Below, piece by piece: positions 26,401 to 36,410 of a DNA stretch of 55,296 nt. Position numbers and translations under genes: made by a program. The notes beneath the pieces are model-generated. The model ran no database searches, was not told where the DNA came from, and saw only the letters and a list, made by a program, of their open reading frames with translations. The DNA is from Deltaproteobacteria bacterium (GTDB lineage Bacteria; Desulfobacterota; Desulfarculia; Adiutricales; Adiutricaceae): NCBI GenBank assembly GCA_031273455.1, contig JAISRZ010000024.1, forward strand, positions 1-55,296. The letters are read 5' to 3'. Positions within the stretch are counted from its first letter, which is position 1, and the number at the start of each line of letters is the position of its first letter.

Positions 26401-27930
26401 ATGATCAAAGAGGAACTAGTTAAACTGGGGACGGATCCCATCCCCGGCGACAATCCCGCGGGTCGGGAAATCCGCTCTGAGGCGGACTATCAGGCCATTC
26501 AGGCCGAAATAGAGCGGCTGTCGGCTCTGTCCACCTTGTCCGGCGACCACGCGGGCGTCAACTGGCTTCTCATTAAGGAACTGGGCCAGAAAATTCTGGC
26601 CCAGGATTCCAAAGACTTAACCGTGGCCATTTATTTGGCCCACTCTTACCTAGAAACCGAGCCCATTGAGGTTTTAGGGTCCACGGCCACCTTTTTGGCC
26701 GATTTTCTGGAAAACTTCTGGGATTCCTTTTACCCCCCAGTCAACCGCTTACGGGCTCGCAAAAACTCTTTGGATTGGTGGCGCGAAAAGACCATAACCG
26801 TTTTAAAACGCTTCACCGGGGAAGTGGAGTCCTTTGATCAAGCGGAAATGTACGTGGCCATTAAGCGGCTGGATCAGATCTTAGCCGATCGGGATCTGGT
26901 TAACCTCATTGAAGTGGTTAACGTGGTCAAAAACCTGACCATTAAAGCCGAGGCCCCGGAACCGACCCCGCCAGCCAAAGACGCCGCCCCCAAAGAGGCC
27001 GCGAGCTCCGGCTCTTCCCCGGAACCCTCGGCCAGCCCCGCGGCTAGCCAACCCGCTGACTCCAATCAAGCGCCCTCGCCAACCAACGCGGCCCAAAGCC
27101 AAAAGGATTTTTTGCGGGTCGCCAATGACTACCTTTTAACCCACCCCGAGCCAAAAGACCCTTGGCGCTGGAAGATCGCCCAGATCGTCCAATGGTTGCC
27201 CATCCCCGGGCCGCCCGAGGCCGAGGCCGGTCAGACTCAGCTGCCCCCGCCGCCGGAGGACATCTTAGCCGCGGTTAAGGTGTTTTTGGAAAAAGGCGAA
27301 AGCGTTCAGGCCTTAAACTCCCTAGAGGTCCAAGCCGCGATTTATCCTTTCTGGCTGGACTTCCATAAGGCCAGGGTGGATTGCTTAACCGCCGCGGGCT
27401 ATGACGCGGCGGCCGCGGCCTTAAAAGGGGAAATGGTTTTTTTCTACAGCCTTTACCCGGGCTTAAGATCCTTAAGCTTTTCCGATGGGACGCCTTTGGT
27501 CTCCCCGGAGACCCACCGCTGGCTGGAGGAGTCCAGCTCCGGTAAACCGGCCGCCGCGACTAGCGACCAAGACCTAAAAGCCCTAACCCAAGGCGACCCC
27601 ACCCAAGGGCTGGCCACCTTAAGTCAGCCCCAAAACCGCGGAACCGGCGGTCGGGGGTTACTGACCGTCCGCCTGGCCGAAGGTTTTCTCTGGTTAAAGC
27701 TTGGCCGCGAGGATTTGGCTTTGGGTTTAGCCGATTATGTCTTAGGCGAACTGGACGCCCATCAGCTTGACGCTTGGGAGCCCGAGCTGTGCGCCCAGAC
27801 TTTAAAAGCCCTCCATGAGCTGTACACCAAGCTCGGGCCTAGCCACGCGGCTAAAGCCGCGGCCATGGCCTTACGGGTGGCCTTAATCAGCCCAGACACG
27901 GCCCTAGATCTTAAGGCCAGTAAATCTTAG
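26401..27930 (+). CDS. tssA: T6SS assembly protein TssA (ImpA/VasJ type)
   Basis: A 509-residue protein. The first 110 residues are the ImpA N-terminal domain (DPIPGDNPAGREIRSEADYQAIQAEIERL; LETFWDSFYPP-like segment with LENFWDSFYPPVNRLRARKNSLDWW). A Pro/Ala/Ser linker spans about residues 182-232, followed by a helical VasJ-type C-terminal half. TssA organises the baseplate-tail assembly and sheath polymerisation. It is last in the rightward T6SS operon and translationally close to clpV. The bidirectional terminator at 28166 follows. Confidence 0.9.
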   Translation: MIKEELVKLGTDPIPGDNPAGREIRSEADYQAIQAEIERLSALSTLSGDHAGVNWLLIKELGQKILAQDSKDLTVAIYLAHSYLETEPIEVLGSTATFLADFLENFWDSFYPPVNRLRARKNSLDWWREKTITVLKRFTGEVESFDQAEMYVAIKRLDQILADRDLVNLIEVVNVVKNLTIKAEAPEPTPPAKDAAPKEAASSGSSPEPSASPAASQPADSNQAPSPTNAAQSQKDFLRVANDYLLTHPEPKDPWRWKIAQIVQWLPIPGPPEAEAGQTQLPPPPEDILAAVKVFLEKGESVQALNSLEVQAAIYPFWLDFHKARVDCLTAAGYDAAAAALKGEMVFFYSLYPGLRSLSFSDGTPLVSPETHRWLEESSSGKPAAATSDQDLKALTQGDPTQGLATLSQPQNRGTGGRGLLTVRLAEGFLWLKLGREDLALGLADYVLGELDAHQLDAWEPELCAQTLKALHELYTKLGPSHAAKAAAMALRVALISPDTALDLKASKS

Positions 27931-28005
27931 GGGCGGATCGGATCCGCTGACCATCTCGCCGCGCTAAACTTCCCCTTTAACGACTTATAAATTTTCACCC
28001 TAACC

Positions 28006-28033
28006 CAGCGACTCTAGTCCAGCGACTCTAGTC
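28006..28033. repeat. Two-copy 14 bp tandem repeat
   Basis: CAGCGACTCTAGTC occurs twice head to tail and is followed by CAGC. Confidence 0.7.
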
Positions 28034-28165
28034 CAGCTATTTTCGCCCCCAGGCCCGATCGTTTAGCCCCATAAGTCATTCTAATTTATATTATAATGGG
28101 CGTTTATCGCGAAAGATGGGGAGAAAGAGGGGACAATATTCTTGGCGGAAAAATAAGATGTCGTA

Positions 28166-28207
28166 AAAAACCCCTTTAGCGACAAAATTTTCGCTAAAGG
28201 GGTTTTT
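28166..28207. terminator. Bidirectional terminator between tssA and leftward T6SS operon
   Basis: A 12 bp stem CCCCTTTAGCGA/TCGCTAAAGGGG flanked by A residues on the left and T residues on the right, so it works on both strands of this convergent junction. Confidence 0.9.
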
Positions 28208-28264
28208 GGTCTTAGGGGTCTATAGTCGCGGGAAATTTTTTTGCTTCTTTAGTTAAGGGTTTTA

Positions 28265-30784
28265 TTAAGGGGTGACCGTCTTCGAGCTTGGCCCTTCCTC
28301 TTGGAACTTAAAGGCTATGGCCAAACGCCGATCTTTGACCGCTAAACCGCCAGTGATTTTCTGGGGTTTAAGCTCGGGCCGAAATAAAAGGCTAATCCGC
28401 GTTAAGTCTTGGCCTGGTTTAACAGTAACCTTTTGGACCGCCCCTTTGGGTACGTCAAAACTAGTGGCCCGGATCTCGAAAGAGCCCACAAACTCTAAGT
28501 AACCGGTGGTCTCTTCGCCAGCTGACTCCAAACTCAGCCGATACTCGCCGATTTCCCCGTCAAAGTCAGCCGCCAAGTTAAAACGGCCTTCTTTGTCGTA
28601 CCAAGCGGTCACTGGGCCGATCTTCCCGTGGCCCACATCCCCAGGTTTACCAATCTGCGGAAAGGACGCCGCCGAAGAGGACTCGGCCCCTTCAGGGGCT
28701 GGCGGCTTAAGGCCCTCTTCTTTTTCCAACTCCTGACCTAAAGCCTCTTCCGAAGTTAGCTGGGGATCGACCGCTTGGTCGGTCGCTTTTACGGGGGCTT
28801 TGTCAGCCGCTTTAGCGGGCTCTTTAGCGGGAGCTTTATCGGTTGTGGACGTGGGCTCCGGGGCTTTTTCCACCTCTTCTTTAGCCTTGGGCTCTGGGGC
28901 TTTTTCCACCTCTTCTTTTGCCTTGGGCTCCGGGGATTTTTCTAACTCCTCTTTAGCCGTGGGCTCCAGCTTAATGGGCTCATCCGGGGCTATAACCGGC
29001 GTAACGCCGCTCATCTCATAGACCACGGCTAATACGTTGGCTCGCCTTAAGAGTTTGACCTTGACCGCGCTGGGGAGGTTATTAGCCCTAAAGTTTAAGC
29101 TTAAGCGGGTGTATTCCGGATGTTGGCCAAACCGAAAGGTCCTAGCCGGACCGGTCGGGAATCTTAAATACTGGTCTTTATAGGTAAATTGACCCATAAA
29201 ATCCAGGAAAGTGACTATCAGTTTGGAGCCCTTACCCCCTTGGCCATCGGGGTCTCTTTGGGAACTGAACCGCCATTCCCCGATGTTTCCCTCCACCGCC
29301 AGCAATAAGATAAACCGGCCTTGGGAGTCATATTTACCGCTTAAATAGTTTAACTTGCCCCGCCCTTGACCGCTGGATTTAACTGGAACGAAATCCCGCT
29401 CCAAATCCAAGCTTTCCTCCAGCCGCGTATTGGCCGGTAGCTCTTTATTATCGCCTTGGGGTAAGGCCACGGACTTGGGTAAGAGGTCTTTAACGGTTGG
29501 CCGGTCTTTCGGGGCCTCGGTCGCGTTTAAAGCCCCAGGGCTAGTTTCTTGGTCCGGGGACCCCAATATGGCCTTATCGTCTTTAGGCCCGCTAGCGGCC
29601 TTTACGGGGTCTTTTCGGGGGAGGTTTTCTTTAGAGGCGCCTTCAGATTTAGCCACGGTGGGCGGGACCGTAAAGTCCCCCCTGATCTCGGGCTGACCGT
29701 TTTCCCCGGCGGGTTGGGAGGCTAAACCGGTCGCGTTCGAAACCGCTTCGCCCGCCAATGGTAGAGGCTCCGGGGAGCTTAGGTTGGCGTTTAAGTCGGC
29801 GGCCGGGCCTTGGGGATCCCCTGGGGCCAGGGGATCCGAAATCACCGGGGAAACTAGCGGTTTGACTGGAGTCGGGGGCGGCAAAGGAGCGCTGGAACTC
29901 TTGGGCTCCTGACTAGTCTGATTAGTCGGAATAGTCTGATTAGTCGGACTAGTCAAGTTCGTGGGGGCCGAGCTTACGGGCGCGGAATCCCTTTGGACCT
30001 GGCCTTCCTCTTCCTGGTAGACCTCTTCCAAAACCGCGTCCGCGGGCGGTAAGGGAGCGGGTTTACCCAAGGTCCGGCCCTTGATATCCACCGGCGTAAA
30101 GCCTGGGCCCGCGAAGGAGTACCGAATGGCCAGGCCGCCTGGGCGGCAGAGGACTTCCACGCCCACGTCCTTTAAGCGGTTCTGGTGGCGATAGTTTAAG
30201 CTGATCCGCGTAAACCCCGGATGCGACCCTAACCGGACCACGGTTCCGGGCCCCGAGGTCGGAGTCACTTTTAGTGAGCCATTCTTGAACTTAACGTTCC
30301 CCATAAAGTCAACGAAAGTGACCCCACCCGTGGAATGTAAGTCGCTTTTAGCTTTATGCTCCCCCACTTGCCCGTCCAAGTCCAATAAGACCAGGTAACG
30401 CCCTTTAGCGTCGTAATGGCCCGTAAGGTCTTTAAAAGTCCCGTTCCCTTTAACCGCGGCGCAAGGGCTATACCCTTTGAGCTCATCATTATCGCCCTCG
30501 TCAAAGTCCCCGTAAGGCTCGCGAGCCCCTGGCCCTGGGGCCGCGGTGGATCCAGGGGCTCCGGTCGCTCCGGTCGCCGCCTCGGGGCTCGCGGGCGGGG
30601 TCAGGGGCGGCGAATCCACCGGGGGCAAGGGCGCCTTATCCAGCTGACGCTGGGTGAACAGCATGGACGATAAGGTTGGCCCCTCGCTCTTGGCGGGCTC
30701 GCCCATGACCACGTAAATTAGGCTCATGGCCCCCAACCAGACCACTAAGACGATTAAAAGCGTCAAGCGCGCGTGGTTGGACAT
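28265..30784 (-). CDS. Membrane-anchored protein with three AMIN-like repeats, T6SS operon
   Basis: An 839-residue protein. An N-terminal transmembrane anchor (residues 8-28) is followed by three copies of a roughly 110-residue beta-rich module near residues 110-235, 475-600 and 725-830. Each has the pattern Y(D)-x-GRF-x-L-x(3)-(D/E)G-x(I/V)GE, then F(L/V)(D/G)FMG or FVGSF, then H/Q-P/D-xTR(I/L)SL-x(Y/F)R. This resembles AMIN domains, which bind cell envelope components. Between modules lie long Pro/Ser/Glu-rich linkers with internal repeats (PEPKAKEEVEKA twice; PTNQT units). It shares one base with the tssM stop (TAATG), so the genes are translationally coupled. A periplasmic, wall-contacting T6SS accessory role is inferred. 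The family is not firmly identified. Confidence 0.7.
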   Translation of the reverse strand: MSNHARLTLLIVLVVWLGAMSLIYVVMGEPAKSEGPTLSSMLFTQRQLDKAPLPPVDSPPLTPPASPEAATGATGAPGSTAAPGPGAREPYGDFDEGDNDELKGYSPCAAVKGNGTFKDLTGHYDAKGRYLVLLDLDGQVGEHKAKSDLHSTGGVTFVDFMGNVKFKNGSLKVTPTSGPGTVVRLGSHPGFTRISLNYRHQNRLKDVGVEVLCRPGGLAIRYSFAGPGFTPVDIKGRTLGKPAPLPPADAVLEEVYQEEEGQVQRDSAPVSSAPTNLTSPTNQTIPTNQTSQEPKSSSAPLPPPTPVKPLVSPVISDPLAPGDPQGPAADLNANLSSPEPLPLAGEAVSNATGLASQPAGENGQPEIRGDFTVPPTVAKSEGASKENLPRKDPVKAASGPKDDKAILGSPDQETSPGALNATEAPKDRPTVKDLLPKSVALPQGDNKELPANTRLEESLDLERDFVPVKSSGQGRGKLNYLSGKYDSQGRFILLLAVEGNIGEWRFSSQRDPDGQGGKGSKLIVTFLDFMGQFTYKDQYLRFPTGPARTFRFGQHPEYTRLSLNFRANNLPSAVKVKLLRRANVLAVVYEMSGVTPVIAPDEPIKLEPTAKEELEKSPEPKAKEEVEKAPEPKAKEEVEKAPEPTSTTDKAPAKEPAKAADKAPVKATDQAVDPQLTSEEALGQELEKEEGLKPPAPEGAESSSAASFPQIGKPGDVGHGKIGPVTAWYDKEGRFNLAADFDGEIGEYRLSLESAGEETTGYLEFVGSFEIRATSFDVPKGAVQKVTVKPGQDLTRISLLFRPELKPQKITGGLAVKDRRLAIAFKFQEEGPSSKTVTP

Positions 30785-33700
30785 TATCCGTGGGCCTTTA
30801 TAATGGAGTTGGGCAAAGGCGAGGCGTCTAGCCTTAGAAAATGGATGACCGGTATAGCCCCGTCCGCTTTGATGATGACCCGGATCTCGCTAATCCCTAA
30901 AGCCTCCAACCGCTCTTTCCGCTCGGGAAAATCCTCGGGGGTGAAGACCATTTGCCCACTTAAAATGTCGCGCAAGAACCCGGCGAAGGCTAAAGGCCCT
31001 TCGTAATTGACGTACAGCTCCACGCTGGGCAAGATGATGGCCAGTTCCACGTTCCCGCCCACCGCTGGCTTAAAAGTGAAGGTCTTGGCCGTGGGGTAGT
31101 TAAAGATATCCAAGGTCTGGGTGGCCTCAACGCTCCGTAAGGTGACCGAGGTCCTTTGGGGTTTTTCCACGGCTTTTTCATCGACCAAGCTGGCCAACCC
31201 CGAGATGGTCACGCTGTAACTGTCTTTAATGGTCTCTTTGGCCGACTCCCCGCCGACGCTTAAAAGGTGGAGAAAATCCCCGGTGAAGGGAAAGGACAAA
31301 TCCCCCCAATGTCTGGCCTGAAAAGTTCCGGCGTCGTCGTTTAAAAAGGGAGCCGCGTGTGTCTTCTGGAAGGTTAATAAAAGGCCCTCCGGCCCGTAAA
31401 GGGCTTTATTGGCGTCCTCGGGGCTTAAAAAGCGCACTGGGTTGACCACGTCCGACCGCCAGATGTCGTCGATCCGCCGGGCCACCCGAGCCAAGAACTT
31501 GGCTTTTAAATAGTTTAAGGCGGCTTTCTTTAACGAGACCACAATGGCGTCCACCCCGCCCGAGGCTGGGTAGAAGCATTTACTGTAATTGTTGATGGCC
31601 GCGTTGGCTAAGGTAAAGGCCGATTTAGAGGCGTCGCCGTAAGCTAACCCGCCAAAATGGCTCTCAGCTAACTTAACGGCCTCGTCCGGGTGGCCATCGA
31701 CCAGATTGACTATCTTGGCCAGTTCCGAGTCAAACTCCCGGTCATGGGGCTCGGCCTCCAAGATGCGCTTCAAAAAGTCCGTCCGATAGAAATACTCGGG
31801 CATCTGGGCCCGAATGACCTCAAAGGCCGCCGAGTAAGCCGTGACTTTATCCGTGGCTTTATGGCTGGTCTTAATGTTGTCCTGGATGCGGATCCACTGG
31901 GCCACGGCCCAATCCAATTCCAGGTTCTTTAGCCACACCGGGGCCGTGTCGCTCCCTAGGTAAGGCTTTAAGTGGTAGATCAAAAGGTCTAAAACCCGGT
32001 CATAGGGCGAGGTTTGGGAATCGGTCCGAAACTCCTCGCCTAAAAAGGAGACCCAGTTGGGCTCTTGGGAGACCTGGAGAAAGGCTTTGACCCATTGCCG
32101 CCACTCGCTAACGTAATCGTTATCGTAACGCGATTTAAAGTCATCGGTCTGCTCCTCCACAAACTTCCCTTGGTAATGGGAGTAGACCATCTTCAGCTGC
32201 TCGACCATGTCAAAGATGGCTTGGCGGCCCTCTAAGGTGTAAGCCCCCGGGATGACCCCCTCGGCGGAGTTGGTGACCGTCCGGGAGAGATCCAGACCGT
32301 AAAGCCGCCAAATGTCGTCAATGGAGACGGATTTAACCCCCGGCAGATTGGCCGTCCACTCCATGACCCATTTAAAGTTCTCAAACGGGATGTTGGAGAT
32401 GAGGGTGGACACCAGTCGCCTGGACTCCTCCAAATACTTTTTGGGCCCTGGCCCTGGGGTCACCCGATTGAGGTACTCGAATAAAAGCTTATTGTAGACT
32501 AAGGTCCATAGATTTTCGGTGGGCCCATGAAAGTCCTGAGGGGTCAAGGGAAAATTCTGAGCCAAGGCCACGTAATCGCCGCGGGAGTCGTAGGTGTTAA
32601 AGACCTCAAAGAGCCATAAAAGCTGCCGTAAGCTTAAGCCAAAATCCTTTGATTGATACTCGCTGGTCTCGTCCTTAATCTGCTCTTCCAGGGCGGCCAT
32701 CATCTTACTGTTGGCCACCTCGAAACTGTGTTGGAAGTTCAACTCCACGTCGTTTTTAAACCGCTCGGCCCGCGAGGTCCAGGGCCACAGCTCGACAAAA
32801 CGCTCGTCCACCGACTCCAGCTCATCCAAGATGTAGTCCAAGCTATCGCTCCGGCCCAGAAAATGCTCGTTGTCCAACCGCTCATCGCTTAAGATCCACT
32901 TAATCTGTTGGACCACCTGGCTCATTTTTTGGTTATGCCGGGTTTCCACGCAGAGGATAACGCTAAAAGCCAAAGTCAAGACATAGTAGGCTAAAAAAAA
33001 CCCCAATATGACTTTCTGCCGCCGACCCCCCGGAAGGTTCAGCCGTTCCGTTAAGTTCCGGTTGGCCGGTAAGATCCGGGTTAAAAAGTCGCTTAAGCTT
33101 TTCACTAGCCCAGTCCGCGCGAACTCGGACCCGGTTTTGGTGGGGCCCTCCATTTCTGGCCGCTCATCCGGGCTATCGTCTTTCCGGGTGGAAAAGAAAA
33201 GGCCCTTGACCTTGGGGGCCGGGACGTAGGGGGACCTATGGCTTAAAATGGCGATGATTTTCGATAAAGAGCGCTCAAAGTGGCTTAAGCTATCGGGAAA
33301 GGCCAAAACCGGGCCTTGGGCCTCGGGTTCTAGGGGGTTTAAGTTTTGGATGAAGATTTCCCGGACCCGATCCTCTAAGACCTCCCGGGCCACCGCCGAG
33401 TCCAAGGGCAAACTCTGGTCAAAAATTAGGCCCGTTGGCCGGTTATGGCTTTCTAAAAGCTTTAAGCCCTCGGACATCCGGGGCCAAACGTCTAAGCGGG
33501 TGAACACCAAGTATATGGGGGCCAACTGGTCGGTGGCTTGGGCTAAAGCGTCCAGCCTTTCCCGTCGCTCCACCACCGCCGCCTTCAAGTCCTCCTCGCG
33601 GTCGGGATCCAAGAGTTCGCCGGGGATGGTTAGAACCACGCCCTCCAAAGGTTTTTGGCGCCCAGACTCTTTCAGTAAACTAATAAAGGTCTCCCACTCC

Positions 33701-34239
33701 ACGGGATCGACTTTGCTCCCCGGCTCGGAGACCAGCCCTTTGGGGTCCAAGACCACTGAGTTCTCAAACAAATACCAGTCGCAACCGACTAAATCCCGGG
33801 CCGCGGCGTCTTGGTCCTCGACCTTGGCCCGTAAGACGTTTAATAAGCCGGACTCCAACAATAATTCCCGTTTGCCGGAGCTGGGCCCGCCTAAGATTAA
33901 AAACCACCCCAAATCATTGACCGGATCCACGTCCCCGCCAAAGGAGCGGGGCCGTAAGGCCAACATGCCTTGGCGCCAATGGCGCCGCAGTAGCTCCGAG
34001 CCTTCCTCCACCCGCACGCTTTTATCCTTGAGCAATAAGGACTTGGCGTAACGCCTTCGACCGAGCCAGCCAATAAAGCCGATAATAACGTAGTAAAGGA
34101 TTGGCCCGCCCCAGATCACCGCCAAGGCGATCAAGCCCGACCAACCAGGCCAGCCTTTAAACATAGCTAGAGCCGTGGTCCCGAGGAAGGCGACCACCCC
34201 TAAAAAGAGGATCAAGATGACAAGGAGGATCTTTTTCAA
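30784..34239 (-). CDS. tssM: T6SS membrane complex protein TssM (IcmF/VasK)
   Basis: A 1,151-residue TssM of usual size. Transmembrane segments are at about residues 5-27, 40-60 and 408-430. The cytoplasmic NTPase region has a Walker A-like GGPSSGKREL at about 117-126. The long periplasmic part ends in the IcmF C-terminal beta domain. TssM spans the inner membrane and with TssL and TssJ makes the envelope channel. The start appears to be TTG at 34239, giving a standard MKKILLVILILFL N-terminus. It follows tssL by 31 bp and overlaps the next gene by one base. Confidence 0.94.
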   Translation of the reverse strand: MKKILLVILILFLGVVAFLGTTALAMFKGWPGWSGLIALAVIWGGPILYYVIIGFIGWLGRRRYAKSLLLKDKSVRVEEGSELLRRHWRQGMLALRPRSFGGDVDPVNDLGWFLILGGPSSGKRELLLESGLLNVLRAKVEDQDAAARDLVGCDWYLFENSVVLDPKGLVSEPGSKVDPVEWETFISLLKESGRQKPLEGVVLTIPGELLDPDREEDLKAAVVERRERLDALAQATDQLAPIYLVFTRLDVWPRMSEGLKLLESHNRPTGLIFDQSLPLDSAVAREVLEDRVREIFIQNLNPLEPEAQGPVLAFPDSLSHFERSLSKIIAILSHRSPYVPAPKVKGLFFSTRKDDSPDERPEMEGPTKTGSEFARTGLVKSLSDFLTRILPANRNLTERLNLPGGRRQKVILGFFLAYYVLTLAFSVILCVETRHNQKMSQVVQQIKWILSDERLDNEHFLGRSDSLDYILDELESVDERFVELWPWTSRAERFKNDVELNFQHSFEVANSKMMAALEEQIKDETSEYQSKDFGLSLRQLLWLFEVFNTYDSRGDYVALAQNFPLTPQDFHGPTENLWTLVYNKLLFEYLNRVTPGPGPKKYLEESRRLVSTLISNIPFENFKWVMEWTANLPGVKSVSIDDIWRLYGLDLSRTVTNSAEGVIPGAYTLEGRQAIFDMVEQLKMVYSHYQGKFVEEQTDDFKSRYDNDYVSEWRQWVKAFLQVSQEPNWVSFLGEEFRTDSQTSPYDRVLDLLIYHLKPYLGSDTAPVWLKNLELDWAVAQWIRIQDNIKTSHKATDKVTAYSAAFEVIRAQMPEYFYRTDFLKRILEAEPHDREFDSELAKIVNLVDGHPDEAVKLAESHFGGLAYGDASKSAFTLANAAINNYSKCFYPASGGVDAIVVSLKKAALNYLKAKFLARVARRIDDIWRSDVVNPVRFLSPEDANKALYGPEGLLLTFQKTHAAPFLNDDAGTFQARHWGDLSFPFTGDFLHLLSVGGESAKETIKDSYSVTISGLASLVDEKAVEKPQRTSVTLRSVEATQTLDIFNYPTAKTFTFKPAVGGNVELAIILPSVELYVNYEGPLAFAGFLRDILSGQMVFTPEDFPERKERLEALGISEIRVIIKADGAIPVIHFLRLDASPLPNSIIKAHG

Positions 34240-34270
34240 GGGAAATCTCTAACCTTAGCCCAACGATCGG

Positions 34271-34978
34271 CTAAAAGGGCAGACTGTTAATAATATAGCT
34301 TCGCCGTAACCAGATGATCAAAAGGACCGCCAAGGGCAAAGCCACGTGCAGAACGACCCAGGAGGCGCTTTGCCAAACCCGCCCCAAGCGGGTCAGCCAG
34401 GAGACTTTGGTCGCGGCCACCCGCCTTAAAGTTTCGGTCTGGCCCCAAGTCGACAATTGCTCCATGGCCAAATCCCTTAAGGCCAAAAGCTCGGGGTCCC
34501 CAGCGTAGTAGCGGCCCGCGTAACCTAGGGCCAAGGCCAAAGCGTAACAATCCAAAATCCCTTCCAAAGGGTCCGGCCCAGATCCGGGGTTGACCCACAG
34601 ACTGTCAATGGTGGCCCCCAAGATGGGCGTGGCTAAGGATCTAGCTCTTCTTTCCAAAAGATCGTGTAAGCTCTCAAAGAAAAGCTCCCCGCCTTGGTTG
34701 GTGTAAAGGTAACGCAATTGGAAGCTACGCGTGGTCCAGTCCTCGGCCTCGGGGTGATTGGAGTTTAAGATCCGCTCGTCCAACCAGAGATAGATGGGCG
34801 TTAAAGCCGCGTTCCGGTCTTCCTCGGTGTAACCCGGGGGCAAGGCTAACCGCTCCTCGCGACTAAAGAGCGAATCAAAACGCCGCCTAGTCTCGTCCCA
34901 ATCCACGGCCCCTTCGGTGGCCGTGGATTCCAGAAGGCCTTGATGGCAAATCCGGAAAAACCGCTCAGCGAAACGCAT
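34271..34978 (-). CDS. tssL: T6SS inner membrane protein TssL (DotU/VasF)
   Basis: A 235-residue protein of normal length for a TssL without a peptidoglycan-binding extension. The cytoplasmic helical hook domain (RFFRICHQGLL..., LDERILNS, LRYLYTNQGGELFFESL) is followed by a C-terminal membrane anchor at about residues 207-228. TssL joins TssM in the inner membrane and contacts TssK. The start is 3 bp after the tssK stop. Since this TssL lacks an OmpA-like domain, wall anchoring may be supplied by another component, possibly the AMIN-repeat protein. Confidence 0.92.
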   Translation of the reverse strand: MRFAERFFRICHQGLLESTATEGAVDWDETRRRFDSLFSREERLALPPGYTEEDRNAALTPIYLWLDERILNSNHPEAEDWTTRSFQLRYLYTNQGGELFFESLHDLLERRARSLATPILGATIDSLWVNPGSGPDPLEGILDCYALALALGYAGRYYAGDPELLALRDLAMEQLSTWGQTETLRRVAATKVSWLTRLGRVWQSASWVVLHVALPLAVLLIIWLRRSYIINSLPF

Positions 34979-34981
34979 AAC

Positions 34982-36361
34982 TCACAGCCTATTGCCAGCC
35001 AAGGTGATGATAGCCGATTCTGGGGCTTGCTCCCAGAAAAGCACCAAACGTTGGGCCTTTAAAGCCTCTTGCCACATGGGGTCGGTCTGCCGCACCCCAA
35101 AATAAACCGCGTCCGCGCTTTGCGGGAGGCCTAAAGGCGGCGAGGCCATTAAACTTAAAGCCACCCCCGGCAAGTTGTAGGTGATTAAACTATCCACCCG
35201 GGCTGGGGAGGCCAATTTGCCGTAGGACATTAAAGACGGGATGTGGGACTCCAAGGACTCCGCCGTTCTAAGCGACAGCCAAAAAATGTAGTTCCCGCTT
35301 AAAACCGGCAGATCGGCCACAAATTTAGGCCCTTCCCGCCGGAAGACCAGGATCATCTCCGGGCCCACGGCCAAGGACTCCAAGAGCCTTTTAATCAACA
35401 GCTTGGTTTCGTTAAAGGCCGGGTAAGGATCCAAGTGGTCGTAGGGCCTTAAACCGCCAGACCCGGTTAAGGACTCGCCTAAGGACGACAAACCAGGGCT
35501 AAAGATGGTCAGCTCGGCGGCTAGCTCCCGTAAAGCCTGAAAGGCTCGATACGGGTGTAAGGCCTGGGGGGCTAAAAGGTAGTGGATCCGGGCGATATGC
35601 CGACTAACCACCCCTAAAACGGTGATTAAAGCCACCGCCCGGCCACCAAAGTTTTCCATGTGGGAGGAGGGGTTAAACTTATACTCCTCTAACTGTCGGC
35701 TTTTGGCCTTTAAGATCTCCAGGACCTCGGTCATAAGGCGCCTTAAAGGATGTTCCTCGTACAGCCTAATGGACGGCGGGGCGTATTCCCGGCGCGGTAA
35801 AACCCGGTCACCCTCGCTTTCCAAACGAGCCAAGGGGATTAAGGTCACCCCCTCTTTGGCTTGGGCCGTCTCGGTCCCAAAAAGGACGTAGGCGTAATAC
35901 CCTAAAGTCTCCACCTGGCTGGGCGGGCCATCGCCCAATAAATCAGGGACCATGTCCGGCTCGTTTTTGGGGTTAAGGCACCGCCTTTTAAAGCCCGTGC
36001 CCGACTCTTCCGGGTTAACGTTGGCGGAGACCCGGGAAAAGACCGGGATGGCCAAACTAACGGTTAAAGACTCTTCCACGTTGCCCCAGAGTTGGCTAAA
36101 AGACCGGGGGGCGATCTCCAGATTCCCAGGCAAGACTAAACGCCGCCCATCGGGCAAAAAGAGATCCAAGCGGGTGATCTCCAAGGTCGAGCTGGCCAAG
36201 GACTCTAAACTGATCTCCAAATCGGCCAAACCCCAAGGGTACGGGGCCAAGGTCTCCAGAATATAGGCCAACTGATCGTGACCTTGCAGCTCCAGAAGCT
36301 GCAAATGCTGCGGCTCCAAGAAGGTGCCCTGCCGCCAATATATGGGACGAAGCTGGCTCAC
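34982..36361 (-). CDS. tssK: T6SS baseplate protein TssK (ImpJ/VasE)
   Basis: A 459-residue TssK of typical length. The N-terminal signature IYWRQGTFLEPQHLQLLE is characteristic (family: W..G..L.PQHFQ). TssK links the baseplate to the TssJLM membrane complex. The start is GTG at 36361 behind TTGGAGATT. It lies between tssJ (49 bp upstream) and tssL (3 bp downstream). Confidence 0.94.
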   Translation of the reverse strand: MSQLRPIYWRQGTFLEPQHLQLLELQGHDQLAYILETLAPYPWGLADLEISLESLASSTLEITRLDLFLPDGRRLVLPGNLEIAPRSFSQLWGNVEESLTVSLAIPVFSRVSANVNPEESGTGFKRRCLNPKNEPDMVPDLLGDGPPSQVETLGYYAYVLFGTETAQAKEGVTLIPLARLESEGDRVLPRREYAPPSIRLYEEHPLRRLMTEVLEILKAKSRQLEEYKFNPSSHMENFGGRAVALITVLGVVSRHIARIHYLLAPQALHPYRAFQALRELAAELTIFSPGLSSLGESLTGSGGLRPYDHLDPYPAFNETKLLIKRLLESLAVGPEMILVFRREGPKFVADLPVLSGNYIFWLSLRTAESLESHIPSLMSYGKLASPARVDSLITYNLPGVALSLMASPPLGLPQSADAVYFGVRQTDPMWQEALKAQRLVLFWEQAPESAIITLAGNRL

Positions 36362-36410
36362 GCTAAATCTCCAAACAGCCTAAAAACGGCCTAATTCAAT
36401 GACTAAAAAC

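Larger units (their letters stand above)
27931..28264. other. Convergent intergenic region
   Basis: The gap between tssA and the leftward AMIN-repeat gene. It holds two perfect copies of a 14 bp unit (28006-28033) and the bidirectional terminator at 28166-28207. No gene. Confidence 0.5.
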
